DNA of 64,000 nt from Falsiroseomonas frigidaquae (GCF_012163145.1 NZ_JAAVTX010000006.1:248001-312000), one strand, 5' to 3'; positions 27,130-35,187 are shown, counted from the first letter of the stretch. Program-made: numbers and translations. The notes: generated by a model from the letters alone, not told the origin.

Positions 27130-27563
27130 TCACGCCCCGCCGCCTGTTCCTCGCCGCACCAGGCCTGCTTCTGTTGCCCCGAGCCGCCCATGCGACGGCG
27201 GAGGCGATGGCGGAGGCGGTGCGCGGCTTCACCGGCGGCGCGCCGGTCACGCGCGGCCGCGTCACGCTCGACATCTCGCCGCTGGTCGAGAACGGCAACA
27301 CCGTGCCGCTCAGCGTGGTGGTGGACAGTCCGATGACGGCGGCGGACCACGTCCGCGCCATCGCCGTCTTCAACGAACGCAATCCCCAGCCGCATGTCAT
27401 CACCGCGCAGCTTGGCCCGCGTGCCGGGCGGGCGATGCTGGCGACGCATATGCGGCTGGCGACGTCGCAAAGGCTGCTGGCGGTGGCGTCACTGTCGGAT
27501 GGCAGCTTCTGGTCGGACGAGGCGCAGGTGGTCGTCACCCTCGCCGCCTGCATCGAGGGCTAG
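27126..27563 (+). CDS. soxY: Sulfur carrier SoxY with atypical C-terminal arm
   Basis: 145 residues. A signal peptide covers about 1-23 (RRLFLAAPGLLLLPRAAHA). A single Ig-like SoxY domain follows, with PLVENGNTVPLSVVVDSPM and RNPQPHVITAQLGP. The C terminus is TLAACIEG. The carrier Cys (142) is kept but the flexible GGCGG arm of canonical SoxY is replaced by AACIEG. It carries the sulfur substrate as a thioester-like persulfide adduct while bound to SoxZ. Position between soxX and soxZ supports the call. Confidence 0.9.
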   Translation: MITPRRLFLAAPGLLLLPRAAHATAEAMAEAVRGFTGGAPVTRGRVTLDISPLVENGNTVPLSVVVDSPMTAADHVRAIAVFNERNPQPHVITAQLGPRAGRAMLATHMRLATSQRLLAVASLSDGSFWSDEAQVVVTLAACIEG

Positions 27564-27566
27564 GCC

Positions 27567-27887
27567 ATGGCACGTGTGCTCATCAACGTCCCCCGCACGG
27601 CGGCGCGCGGGGAGGTCATCACCATCCGCACGCTGATCCAGCACCTGATGGAGACCGGCTACCGGCCGGATGCCAACGGCGTGGTGGCGCCGCGCGACAT
27701 CATCCGGCGCTTCACCTGCCGCTATGATGGCGAGGTCGTCTTCCAGGCGGAGCTGTCGCCCGCCATCGCGGCCAACCCATTCCTGTCCTTCACCACCGTG
27801 GCCACCCGATCAGGCGTGGTGGAAATGAGCTGGGAGGGCGACAATGGCTTTGCGCAGACCGAGACGCGCGACCTCACCGTCACATGA
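27567..27887 (+). CDS. soxZ: Sulfur-oxidation protein SoxZ
   Basis: 106 residues, no signal peptide, as expected because SoxZ is exported with SoxY. It is a beta-sandwich: RVLINVPRTAARGEVITIRT, then HLMETGYRPDANGVVAPRDI, and FLSFTTVATRSGVVEMSWEG, all typical. It forms the SoxYZ carrier heterodimer. It starts 3 nt after soxY, and its stop overlaps the soxA start. Confidence 0.94.
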   Translation: MARVLINVPRTAARGEVITIRTLIQHLMETGYRPDANGVVAPRDIIRRFTCRYDGEVVFQAELSPAIAANPFLSFTTVATRSGVVEMSWEGDNGFAQTETRDLTVT

Positions 27888-28630
27888 TCCACCGCGCGCT
27901 GATGCTCGCCCTGCTCGCGCTGCCGGCCCTGGCGCAGGAACGGCGCTCCGGCTTCGAGGACATGGCGCCGCAGACCCAGGCCATGCAGCGCGACGATACC
28001 AGCAACCCCGGCATGCTCTGGGCACTGGAGGGCGAGGATCTGTTCCGGCAGCCTGCCGGGCCCGCCGGGCAATCCTGCGCCTCCTGCCACGCCGAGGGCT
28101 CGATGCAGGGAGTCGCGGCGCGCTACCCGGCCTGGGACACGGCGCGGCAGGCGCCGATCGACCTCGCCGGCCGCATCGCGCAGTGCCGGACAGATCGACA
28201 GGGCGCGCCACCGCTGGCGCGCGAGAGCCAGGGCCTGCTGGCGCTTTCGGCCCATGTCGGGCAGCAGTCGCGCGGCCTGCCGATTGCGCCACCGGCGGAC
28301 CCGCGGCTGGATGCCGCACGGGTGCAGGGGGCGGCGCTCTATGCGGAACGGCGCGGGCAGCTCGACCTGTCCTGCGCGCAGTGCCACGACGACCATCCGG
28401 GACGGCGGCTCGCCGGCAGCATCATCCCGCAGGCGCATCCCACCGGCTACCCGCTGTACCGGCTGGAGTGGCAGGCGCTGGGATCGCTGCAACGCCGGCT
28501 GCGTGGCTGCATGACCGGGGTGCGGGCCGAGCCCTTCGCCTATGGCGCCCCGGAATACATCGCCATCGAGCTGTTCCTGATGTCCCGCGCCGCAGGCCTC
28601 GCGGTCGAAACCCCGGCAGTGCGGCCGTAA
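27884..28630 (+). CDS. soxA: Diheme sulfur-oxidation cytochrome SoxA
   Basis: 248 residues. A signal peptide covers about 1-17. Heme sites CASCH at 65-69 and CAQCH at 164-168 make it a diheme SoxA. Cys209 (LRGCMTGVRAEPF) is the conserved active-site cysteine that ligates the catalytic heme. With SoxX it oxidatively couples a thiosulfate-type sulfane to SoxY. It is the last gene of the operon; no soxB or soxCD follows within the window. Confidence 0.93.
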   Translation: MIHRALMLALLALPALAQERRSGFEDMAPQTQAMQRDDTSNPGMLWALEGEDLFRQPAGPAGQSCASCHAEGSMQGVAARYPAWDTARQAPIDLAGRIAQCRTDRQGAPPLARESQGLLALSAHVGQQSRGLPIAPPADPRLDAARVQGAALYAERRGQLDLSCAQCHDDHPGRRLAGSIIPQAHPTGYPLYRLEWQALGSLQRRLRGCMTGVRAEPFAYGAPEYIAIELFLMSRAAGLAVETPAVRP

Positions 28631-28938
28631 CCTCCAGGCACGCGCCAGAACCTCGTCGCCTTTGCCTGCGGCCTAGAATCCATCCGGAAGCTGCGTACCG
28701 GCAGCCTGCCCGCTCGGCAGGGCGAGGCCACCGGGCCGCACTCGGTCGGCACCGGCTGCCTCTCCTGCATCGCCGCAAGGCTCCCTCGCGAAAGACGTTT
28801 CGCCGATTGAGGACCCGGAGGCACCTACGACCTGTGGGATGTCCCGGCTAGCAGGTCATGCTTGCGCCCGGGCCGTGCGCAGCCCCAAGGCGGCCAGGGA
28901 TGGCGCACCTTGCCGCGGGCGGCGCATCGTCTTGCCTG
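28631..28938. other. Convergent gap between soxA and the Bug gene
   Basis: About 310 nt without a supportable gene. A weak hairpin, CCTGCC-CGCTC-GGCAGG (28705-28721), could serve as a transcript end for the sox operon. Short readings in this stretch show no family resemblance. Confidence 0.4.
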
Positions 28939-29916
28939 TCACTGCCACGGCGTCCGCTGCCAGATCCCCTGGTAGCGCGCGAGCTGCGCCGGCATCTGCG
29001 CCTCCCACTCCGCGCCGCGCAGGAAGGACATCGCCAGTTCCAGCTGGCGGACCTTCTCGGCCCATTCGGGCGTGGCGATCACCTTCGCGATCGCATCCTC
29101 CAGGCGCTTCGCGATCTCGTCCGGAATGCCGTGCGGCGCGCCGATCCCGCGTTCGCTGCTCATCTGCACGTCGTAGCCCTCCTCGCGGAAGGTGGGCACG
29201 TCGGGCATCAGCTCCCAGCGCCGCTCGCCCATGCCGGCAATGGCGCGGAGGAGTGGGTTCTCCTGCCCCAGCATCCCGATTTCACCCAGATTGAGGCCGG
29301 CAATGTCGATCTGCTTTCCGAGCACGGCGTTCCGCACGGGTCCAGCGCCGGCGAAGGGCGCGTGGATGAACTCGGCCCCCGACGCGGCCTCGAACAGCGT
29401 CAGGCCGAGATGGTCGTCGGTGCCGATGCCGGAGGAGCCGACGCTGATCGTCCCGGGCCGGCGCTTCGCAGCCTCGACCACGTCCTTCAGCGTGCGGAAG
29501 GGCGAATCGCGGTGCACGACGAAGGCGCTGGGATCGTCGACCAGGCGCGCGATCAGGCGGATCTGGGCGCGGTCATAGCGGACGCGGCGCTGCACACCGA
29601 GCGCGACGTAGCCCGGCGTATTGATGGTGCCGAGCGTGTAGCCATCCGGGCGGGCGCCTTGCAGCGCGGCATAGGCCGTCTCGCCACCGGCGCCGGGCCG
29701 GTTCGAGACGACGAAGTTGGCGCCGGGCAACTCGGCCGGCAGGAACTGCGCGAGGGCGCGCACCATCACGTCGGTCCCGCCACCCGGCGCGAAGCCGACG
29801 ATGACCTCGATGGACCGGCCGGCCGGCCAGGCGGGCTGCGCCAGCGCGGGCGCGGCCAGTGACACCACGCCGGCGGCAAGGATGCCGCGGCGCGTGAGGG
29901 CTGTGTGCATGCTCAT
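28939..29916 (-). CDS. Bug/TctC-family tripartite tricarboxylate transporter substrate-binding protein
   Basis: 325 residues. ATG 29916 (MSMHTALTRRGIL) has GGAGAGG 5 nt upstream. The Tat-like signal peptide ends near PALAQ. Bug signatures are WPAGRSIEVIVGFAPGGGTD, VVSNRPGAGGETAYAA, and GTINTPGYVALG. It captures an organic acid, often a carboxylate, in the periplasm. No TctA/TctB membrane genes are present, so this is an orphan Bug protein. It is followed upstream on the same strand by a hydroxyacid dehydrogenase, which suggests a hydroxyacid or keto acid ligand. Confidence 0.92.
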   Translation of the reverse strand: MSMHTALTRRGILAAGVVSLAAPALAQPAWPAGRSIEVIVGFAPGGGTDVMVRALAQFLPAELPGANFVVSNRPGAGGETAYAALQGARPDGYTLGTINTPGYVALGVQRRVRYDRAQIRLIARLVDDPSAFVVHRDSPFRTLKDVVEAAKRRPGTISVGSSGIGTDDHLGLTLFEAASGAEFIHAPFAGAGPVRNAVLGKQIDIAGLNLGEIGMLGQENPLLRAIAGMGERRWELMPDVPTFREEGYDVQMSSERGIGAPHGIPDEIAKRLEDAIAKVIATPEWAEKVRQLELAMSFLRGAEWEAQMPAQLARYQGIWQRTPWQ

Positions 29917-30133
29917 GGTTTCCTCTCCATTTGGAATCCAGCTGTTCAGCTGTGTTGAAGACATTCTTGCGCTTTCCGGCGCAAAGGGGGGCCGTGGACA
30001 ACTCCACCATCGAAGCCGGCGTCGCGCAGCGCGCCGAGGCAGGTGAAGGTGTCCGGCGCGAGCGCTGGCGCGAGCGGAGGACGCGGGGTCATGCGCGCCC
30101 TACCATCCCTTGCTGCGACCTGCCGCCATCCTG

Positions 30134-31141
30134 TCAGGCGGCCGCGCGCAGGCCACCCGGGATCACCACGGTGCCCGGCAGCGCCGGCAGGCGCCCCGCC
30201 AGCACGGCGACGATGCTCTCGGCCGCGCCCGTGGACATGCCGACGGCGCCCAACGGCGTGTTGGCCGCCAGATGCGGCGTCGGCAGGACGCGCGGATGGG
30301 TGCGAAGCGGGCTGGCCGCGTCCAGCGGCTCCTTCGCAAAGACATCGAGGCCGGCCCAGGCGATATGGCCGGAATCCAGCGCCGCTAGCAGCGCTGCCTC
30401 ATCCACGATGCCGCCACGGGCGGTGTGCACCAGGATGGCGCCGCGCGGCAGCGCCGCGAGTTCCGCCGCGCCGATCATGCCGCGCGTCGCCGCTTCCAGC
30501 GGGCAATGCAGCGACAGCACCTCGGCGCGGGCGAGCAGCGCCGGCAGGTCGGCCATGCGATCTCCGGGGCCCGGCAGGGGGCCGGCCGGCAGCAGCGGGT
30601 CAAAGGCGGCGACCCGCATGCCGAAGGCATCCGCCAGTCGCGCAACGCGGGAGCCGATGGCGCCGTAGCCCACGATACCGAGCGAGACACCCGCCACGTC
30701 GCGGGTCATGCGGGACGTCTTTTCCCACAGCCCCTCGCGCATGCCGGCGGTGACGGCGGGCAGGTCCTTCAGCAGGGAGAGCATCAGGGCCATGGCATGT
30801 TCCGCGACGGAGCGGGCGTTGGCGCCGGCGGCCCGCGTCACCGTGAGGCCGCGCGCCTCCGCGGCGGGAAGGTCGATGCCGTCCACGCCCGCGCCGTGGC
30901 GCGCGATGACGCGCAGCGCGGGCGCGGCCGCATCCATCACCGTGCCGTTGATGACCCCCTGGCGGTGCAGCAACGCCACCGGGCGGTGCTCGGCGATGGC
31001 GGCGAGAAGTTCGGCCTCGGACGGATAGCCGGAGGTGCAGGGCACGGCATAGCCGGCGGCGGTAAGGATCGAGACCGCCTCCGGGGCCAGCTTCGCGGCC
31101 GTGACGAGGACGGCGGGCTTCGCGGCATGAGGCTGAGTCAT
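30134..31141 (-). CDS. NAD-dependent D-2-hydroxyacid dehydrogenase
   Basis: 335 residues. It is a D-isomer 2-hydroxyacid dehydrogenase with an N-terminal substrate domain containing RHGAGVDGIDLPAAEARGL, and a Rossmann NAD-binding motif GIVGYGAIGSRVA (about 155-167). The catalytic triad regions are HTARGGIVDEAAL (Arg), GLDVFAKEP (Glu) and PTPHLAANT (His). It interconverts a 2-keto acid and a D-2-hydroxy acid in the cytoplasm. Its usual relatives include hydroxypyruvate reductase and phosphoglycerate dehydrogenase-like enzymes. Substrate is not resolvable. The context is a Bug protein and an IclR regulator. Confidence 0.88.
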   Translation of the reverse strand: MTQPHAAKPAVLVTAAKLAPEAVSILTAAGYAVPCTSGYPSEAELLAAIAEHRPVALLHRQGVINGTVMDAAAPALRVIARHGAGVDGIDLPAAEARGLTVTRAAGANARSVAEHAMALMLSLLKDLPAVTAGMREGLWEKTSRMTRDVAGVSLGIVGYGAIGSRVARLADAFGMRVAAFDPLLPAGPLPGPGDRMADLPALLARAEVLSLHCPLEAATRGMIGAAELAALPRGAILVHTARGGIVDEAALLAALDSGHIAWAGLDVFAKEPLDAASPLRTHPRVLPTPHLAANTPLGAVGMSTGAAESIVAVLAGRLPALPGTVVIPGGLRAAA

Positions 31142-31207
31142 GAAGGAGCTCTCTCGGAGAAGGTCGGGAAGCCGGGGCGCATGTTCATGGCTAAGGCCGC
31201 GCTGATC

Positions 31208-31663
31208 TCATGGCCCACGTTGAAGAGTCCGCCACCGTGGGTATGGAAGGCAGCGGAATGAGGTTTCAATCTCCGGGTCGATCGTTCGGAAGCTGGAAGC
31301 TGGAAGCGCCGCATCGCCACCAAGCGCCAGTTCGCGACAGGCCCCCGACCAGGGGCTGGAGCGGCAAGCCCGCGCGGGCCGCAGCCTCGGACCAGGCCGG
31401 GTCGGCGAATAGGGCGCGGCGTGCGCCGCCGCCTCGGTCCCGACCTGGCCGTCGGCACCGGCCCGGTTGCTCACCACGACACGGGAGCCAGACAGGCAAG
31501 GAAGGGCGCGACGATTCGCGCCATGGCGCCACCTGGCGCGAAAGGGAACAACGGTCTCGACCGGGCGCCCAGCCGGCCAGCCGCGCTGGGCGAGGGCCGG
31601 AGTGGGCAGTAGTGCGGCCGGTCCGAGGAAGGTTGCGCGGCGGCAGAAATGGCGTCCTGGCAT
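31208..31663 (-). pseudogene. Decayed Bug/TctC substrate-binding protein gene
   Basis: The start is intact: GGAGATG, then MPGRHFCRRATFLGPAALL with a Tat-like signal and the family phrase WPAGRPVETVVPF. The reading then breaks. FAPGGAMARIVAPFLACLAP continues in a neighbouring frame and RVVVSNRAGADGQVGTEAA returns in the first. The C-terminal two thirds are missing or unrecognisable before the next gene at 31141. At least two frameshifts and a deletion make it non-functional. Confidence 0.75.
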
Positions 31664-31726
31664 CTCCAACGCCTCCTTCCCCGGCCCGCGGCATTCTTGA
31701 TAGGCCCGAGCGACGCCCGCTTATAA

Positions 31727-31741
31727 CGAAATGCCGTTTCG
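31727..31741. promoter_or_regulatory. Candidate IclR-type operator
   Basis: CGAAATGCCGTTTCG has inverted CGAAA/TTTCG arms around a 5-nt centre and lies in an AT-richer patch (TTATAACGAAATG). It sits between the divergent remnants of a Bug gene and a gluconolactonase-like gene, 384 nt upstream of an IclR gene. Arm spacing fits IclR-family sites. Confidence 0.4.
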
Positions 31742-31761
31742 AAATGCAAGACTACAAAGGG

Positions 31762-32098
31762 AGACTGCAAGCGCGGCCTGATCCGCACGGATCCATCCAG
31801 CGACGCGATCACGCCGCTACTGAAGGCCGCGCGCAGCGAGGGCTTCCCGGGGCTGAACGACCCCTTGCCTCGGCTCGGATGGCAGCATCTTCTTCGCGGA
31901 CCAGGACCAGATGGCTACTGCGGAAACCTGCTGGTCGCCCATACCCGCGTCGGCACGGCCTGGCGCTTCCTTGCGGTCACCTCCCGCGCCGGCGCCTCCA
32001 CCACCAGCCGCTGCCTGGGCGGCTTGGGTGGGCACGACCTGTTCATCAGCGGGAGCGAGACGGGTAGCATCCTGCGCGCGCGGCTGGATTCGGCTTAA
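31762..32098 (+). pseudogene. SMP-30/gluconolactonase-like gene remnant
   Basis: Pieces of the family appear in two frames. LIRTDPSSDAITPLLKAARS and EGFPGLND are in one. LGSDGSIFFADQDQ is in another over 31863-31910. The first frame then resumes with GNLLVAHTRVGTAWRF and the terminal HDLFISGSETGSILRARL before the stop. The N-terminal half and a segment of roughly 100 residues in the middle are missing relative to intact members. It is therefore a decayed lactonase gene from the catabolic locus controlled by the neighbouring IclR regulator. Confidence 0.65.
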
Positions 32099-32124
32099 CT
32101 GGAGCCGCAGGGCCGGAGGCGGGC

Positions 32125-32859
32125 ATGGCGGAGAACGGAAAGCGGCGACCGGCGCTGGAGGGCGTGGCCTCGGCGGAGCGTGCCCTGACCTTGCTGTCCG
32201 CATTCCGCAAAGGAGATCGCGCCCTGTCGCTGGCGGAACTCGCGGACCGCACGGGGCTGGTGAAGAGCACGATCATGCGCCTGGCCATCTCGCTCGAGGA
32301 ACATGGCTACCTCGCGCGCGAGGATGATGGCGCCTACCGGCTGGATGCCGAGGTGCTCCGCCTCGGCACGATCTACACCCAGTCCTTCCGGCTTGGCGCG
32401 CACGTCATGCCGGTGCTGGAAGAGCTCGTGGCGCGCACGGGCGAGACCGCGGCTTTCTACATCCGGCGTGGTGAGCAGCGGCTCTGCCTGTATCGAGTGG
32501 ACAGCCCTCACCTTCTACGAATGCATGTCCGGGTCGGGGACGCTCTGCCGCTCGACAATTCCGCCATCGCCCAGGTGCTCCGCGCCTTCGCGCAGCGGCC
32601 GCTGCCAGGCTATGTCGCGACGCTCGACCTGCCGATCGTCACCATGGGCGCCACGGATCCGCATACCGGGGCGATGGCCGCGCCGGTCTTCGGGCCCGGC
32701 GACAAGCTCGCCGGGGCCCTGGCCCTCTCCGCGCCCGTGATCCGCTGGACAGCGGAGGCGCAGGCGGCCGTGCGACCGATCCTGGCCGAGGCGGCTGCGG
32801 CACTGACCCGGCGTATCGGAGGCGAGATGCCGGAACGGCCGCTCGTCGCAGCGGAGTAG
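32125..32859 (+). CDS. IclR-family transcriptional regulator
   Basis: 244 residues. The N-terminal winged helix-turn-helix (about 10-75) reads SAERALTLLSAFRKGDRALS, then LAELADRTGLVKSTIMRLAI. The C-terminal effector domain (about 80-235) contains HVMPVLEELVARTGETAAFY and DNSAIAQVLRAFAQ. It is a dimeric cytoplasmic regulator of catabolic genes. It probably once controlled the divergent Bug pseudogene and the lactonase remnant directly upstream, and possibly the intact dehydrogenase and Bug genes to the left. Confidence 0.92.
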   Translation: MAENGKRRPALEGVASAERALTLLSAFRKGDRALSLAELADRTGLVKSTIMRLAISLEEHGYLAREDDGAYRLDAEVLRLGTIYTQSFRLGAHVMPVLEELVARTGETAAFYIRRGEQRLCLYRVDSPHLLRMHVRVGDALPLDNSAIAQVLRAFAQRPLPGYVATLDLPIVTMGATDPHTGAMAAPVFGPGDKLAGALALSAPVIRWTAEAQAAVRPILAEAAAALTRRIGGEMPERPLVAAE

Positions 32860-33170
32860 GTCGTTCCGAGCTGCGGTTCGACATCCGGCGCAGGCAGAAG
32901 ACGGTTGCGTTCCAAGTTGCGATCGCAAGCGATAGAATGTTGCCTCGAAGGCCTGTGGCCGCCGGCAGATCTCCCCCACCGTCCGGCCTGAAACCGGGGC
33001 AGGTGGAGTTCGAGGCCGTCGATCTGCTCGTCTAAAGGGGGCGTCGCCTGCGACGCGGCTTCATGGCCCGGGCGCGCCCAGGCCCGATGGCGCGAGTGAC
33101 CTGCAGAAGACCAAATCGCGGCCCGGCTACTCGCCTGTGGACAACCACTTGAAATGATTCTGGGGCTGAA
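32860..33170. other. Gene-free stretch between iclR and tRNA-Pro
   Basis: About 310 nt with no ORF that resembles a protein family and no strong hairpin. It would be the right end of the putative island if the tRNA is the attachment site. No integrase fragment was recognised. Confidence 0.4.
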
Positions 33171-33247
33171 TGGTCGGAGCGGCGGGATTCGAACCCACGA
33201 CCCCCAGTCCCCCAGACTGATGCGCTACCAGACTGCGCTACGCTCCG
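33171..33247 (-). tRNA. tRNA-Pro (anticodon GGG)
   Basis: 77 nt including encoded CCA. The acceptor stem CGGAGCG pairs with CGCTCCG. The D-arm is GCGC...GCGC and the anticodon stem TCAGT/ACTGG encloses the loop CTGGGGG, giving GGG at positions 34-36. The T-arm is GTGGG-TTCGAAT-CCCGC. All four stems pair. Its last 25 nt recur at 22022-22046. Confidence 0.96.
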
Positions 33248-33265
33248 ACTGCGGCGGCAATAGCA

Positions 33266-33293
33266 CCGGGGGGCCGACGGCGCCAACCCCCGG
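33266..33293 (-). terminator. Possible hairpin after merR-like gene
   Basis: CCGGGGG (33266-33272) and CCCCCGG (33287-33293) form a 7-bp stem with a 14-nt loop between the merR-like stop and the tRNA gene. No T-run follows. Confidence 0.35.
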
Positions 33294-33336
33294 GGCGCAA
33301 AATCAGCCCCTTCGCGCCCCCCATCAGCGCCCCGTT

Positions 33337-33756
33337 TCAGCCGCGGGCGGCCAGCACCCGCAGTTCATGCGCCAGGCGTTCCAGCGCATCCAGCGCATCG
33401 CGCACCGGCTCCGGCGCCTCCGGCTCATCGATTTCGCCGAGCTGCAGCTCGGGCGCGCTGCCCGCCTCGTCCAGCCCGCCCTCGCGCAGCAGGCGCTGCA
33501 CGCCCTTGATGGTGTAGCCCTGGGTATAGAGAAGGTCGGAGATCCGCCGCAGCAGCGTGATGTCCTCGGGCCGGTAGTAGCGCCGGCCGCCGCCGCGCTT
33601 CAGCGGCTTGAGCTGCGGGAACTTGGTCTCCCAGAACCGCAGAACATGCTGCGGAATCTGAAGATCGTCTGCTACTTCACTGATTGTACGGAAGGCTGTC
33701 GGGGCCTTTCGCGGGCGGCCCCGTGCGGCATCGCCTTCGGCGCCGTCGTCGCTCAT
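33337..33756 (-). CDS. MerR-family regulator downstream of ihfA
   Basis: 139 residues. The MerR DNA-binding domain (about 20-90) contains [20 protein letters not shown], then [20 protein letters not shown] and the [20 protein letters not shown] recognition region. The C terminus is short and acidic with no cysteine metal site, so it is unlikely to be a metal sensor. The same ihfA-merR pairing is common in alphaproteobacteria; its role there is not settled. The start overlaps the ihfA stop (ATGA). Confidence 0.9.
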   Translation of the reverse strand: MSDDGAEGDAARGRPRKAPTAFRTISEVADDLQIPQHVLRFWETKFPQLKPLKRGGGRRYYRPEDITLLRRISDLLYTQGYTIKGVQRLLREGGLDEAGSAPELQLGEIDEPEAPEPVRDALDALERLAHELRVLAARG

Positions 33757-34073
33757 GCGTCGTCTTCAGCCGTTCGGCTGATGGCGAGGCCCGGGTTCAG
33801 CCGAGCCTTGAGGACGTGGGAGGGCCGGAAGGCCAGCACCTTGCGGGGCTGGATCGGCACCTCCACCCCGGTCTTCGGGTTGCGCCCAACCCGGCGGCCC
33901 TTCTGGCGCACGACGAAGGAGCCGAAGGCGGAGATCTTCACGGCCTCCCCCGCCTCAAGCGCCGCCGACATGCGCTCCAGCACCGTCTCCAGCAGTTCGG
34001 CACTCTCGTTTCGCGAGAGTCCCACCTGCGCGTAGATCGCTTCCGCCAGATTGGCTCGCGTGATCGTCGTCAT
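33753..34073 (-). CDS. ihfA: Integration host factor alpha subunit
   Basis: 106 residues from ATG 34073 ([20 protein letters not shown]); an upstream in-frame start would add 12 residues not found in the family. It is an HU/IHF fold, with the DNA-intercalating arm containing [12 protein letters not shown] and the body [20 protein letters not shown]. It forms the IHF heterodimer that bends DNA for transcription, replication and recombination. Confidence 0.95.
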   Translation of the reverse strand: MTTITRANLAEAIYAQVGLSRNESAELLETVLERMSAALEAGEAVKISAFGSFVVRQKGRRVGRNPKTGVEVPIQPRKVLAFRPSHVLKARLNPGLAISRTAEDDA

Positions 34074-34154
34074 GCCAGAGCAGGTCCTTGCAACCCCTTC
34101 AAGTCGCAAGAAAGCCGGGTTCCGGGACGCCCGTCAACCACAGGTTTGGGACTG

Positions 34155-34174
34155 TGTGGCAGGAAGCTGCCACA
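34155..34174 (-). terminator. Hairpin after fabH
   Basis: TGTGGCAG-GAAG-CTGCCACA is a perfect 8-bp stem with a 4-nt loop, in the 137-nt gap between fabH and ihfA. There is no T-run on the minus strand, so termination is uncertain. Confidence 0.45.
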
Positions 34175-34210
34175 GTGTTGCCGCCGCGCCCCATAGGGCG
34201 CGGGAATCGC

Positions 34211-35185
34211 TCAGAATCGCGCCAGTGCGGCGCCCCAGGTCAGACCACCACCGATGGCCTCCATCAGCACCAGATCGCCCGGCTTGATGCGGCCGTCGCG
34301 CGTGGCTTCCGCCAGCGCCAGCGGGATCGAGGCGGCGGAGGTGTTGGCATGCCGGTCCACCGTGACCACGACGCGGTCCAGGCCGAGATGCAATTTGCGG
34401 CCCATCGCCTCGATGATGCGGATATTGGCCTGGTGCGGCACCAGCCAGGCGACGTCGTCATGACCGAGGCCGTTGGCCGCCAGCGCCTCATCCACCGCGG
34501 CGGCCAGCTTGGTGACGGCGTGCTTGAACACTTCCCGCCCCGCCATGCGGACCACGCCGGTGCCGCCGGTGGACCCGGCGCCGCCATCGACCTGCAGGAT
34601 GTCGCCATGCCGGCCGTCGGAATGCAGGTGCGTGGAAAGCAGGCCGCGCGTGCTGCCCTCCTCCGCCACCACGAACACCGCGCCGGCACCGTCGCCGAAC
34701 AGCACGCAGGTGCCGCGGTCGGACCAATCCAGGATGCGGGAATAGACCTCGGTGCCCACCACCAGCACGCCGCGCGCCTGGCCGGTGCGGATCATCGCAT
34801 CGGCCACCGACAGCGCGTAGATGAAGCCGGTGCAGGCCGCCGACAGGTCGAAGGCGAAGCCGCGCGTCACGCCGAGGCCGCCCTGGATACGGGCGGCGGT
34901 CGAGGGGAAGGCGCTGTCGGGCGTCGCGGTCGCCACGATCACCGCATCCACATCCGCCACCGAGGCGCCGGCCTGGGCCAGTGCCGCCTGGCAGGCGGCG
35001 ATACCCATAGAGGATGCGGTCTCGCCGTCCGCGGCGAAGTGCCGCCGGCGGATGCCGGTGCGCTCGACGATCCAGGCATCGGTGGTGTCGAGGTGCTTTT
35101 CGGCGGCCAGCTCGTCATTGCTGACGGAGCGCGCCGGAAGGTAGCCGCCCGTGCCGGCGATCACGCCGCTGATCACGCTGCCCAT
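34211..35185 (-). CDS. fabH: 3-oxoacyl-ACP synthase III (FabH)
   Basis: 324 residues from ATG 35185 (MGSVISGVIAGTGGYLPARS). It is a thiolase-fold condensing enzyme: the active-site Cys118 is in DLSAACTGF, with His in VPHQANIRII and Asn in DRHANTSAASIP, the complete Cys-His-Asn triad. It condenses acetyl-CoA with malonyl-ACP to start fatty-acid chains. It begins 2 nt after plsX, in the widespread plsX-fabH pair. Confidence 0.95.
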   Translation of the reverse strand: MGSVISGVIAGTGGYLPARSVSNDELAAEKHLDTTDAWIVERTGIRRRHFAADGETASSMGIAACQAALAQAGASVADVDAVIVATATPDSAFPSTAARIQGGLGVTRGFAFDLSAACTGFIYALSVADAMIRTGQARGVLVVGTEVYSRILDWSDRGTCVLFGDGAGAVFVVAEEGSTRGLLSTHLHSDGRHGDILQVDGGAGSTGGTGVVRMAGREVFKHAVTKLAAAVDEALAANGLGHDDVAWLVPHQANIRIIEAMGRKLHLGLDRVVVTVDRHANTSAASIPLALAEATRDGRIKPGDLVLMEAIGGGLTWGAALARF

Positions 35186-35187
35186 GG

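Noticed and set aside
28631-28938. Small ORFs between soxA and the Bug gene
   Set aside because: No ribosome-binding sites or family resemblance; composition like antisense frames.
32860-33170. Integrase remnant next to the tRNA
   Set aside because: No catalytic-motif-like peptide (R..HxxR..Y) appears in any frame.
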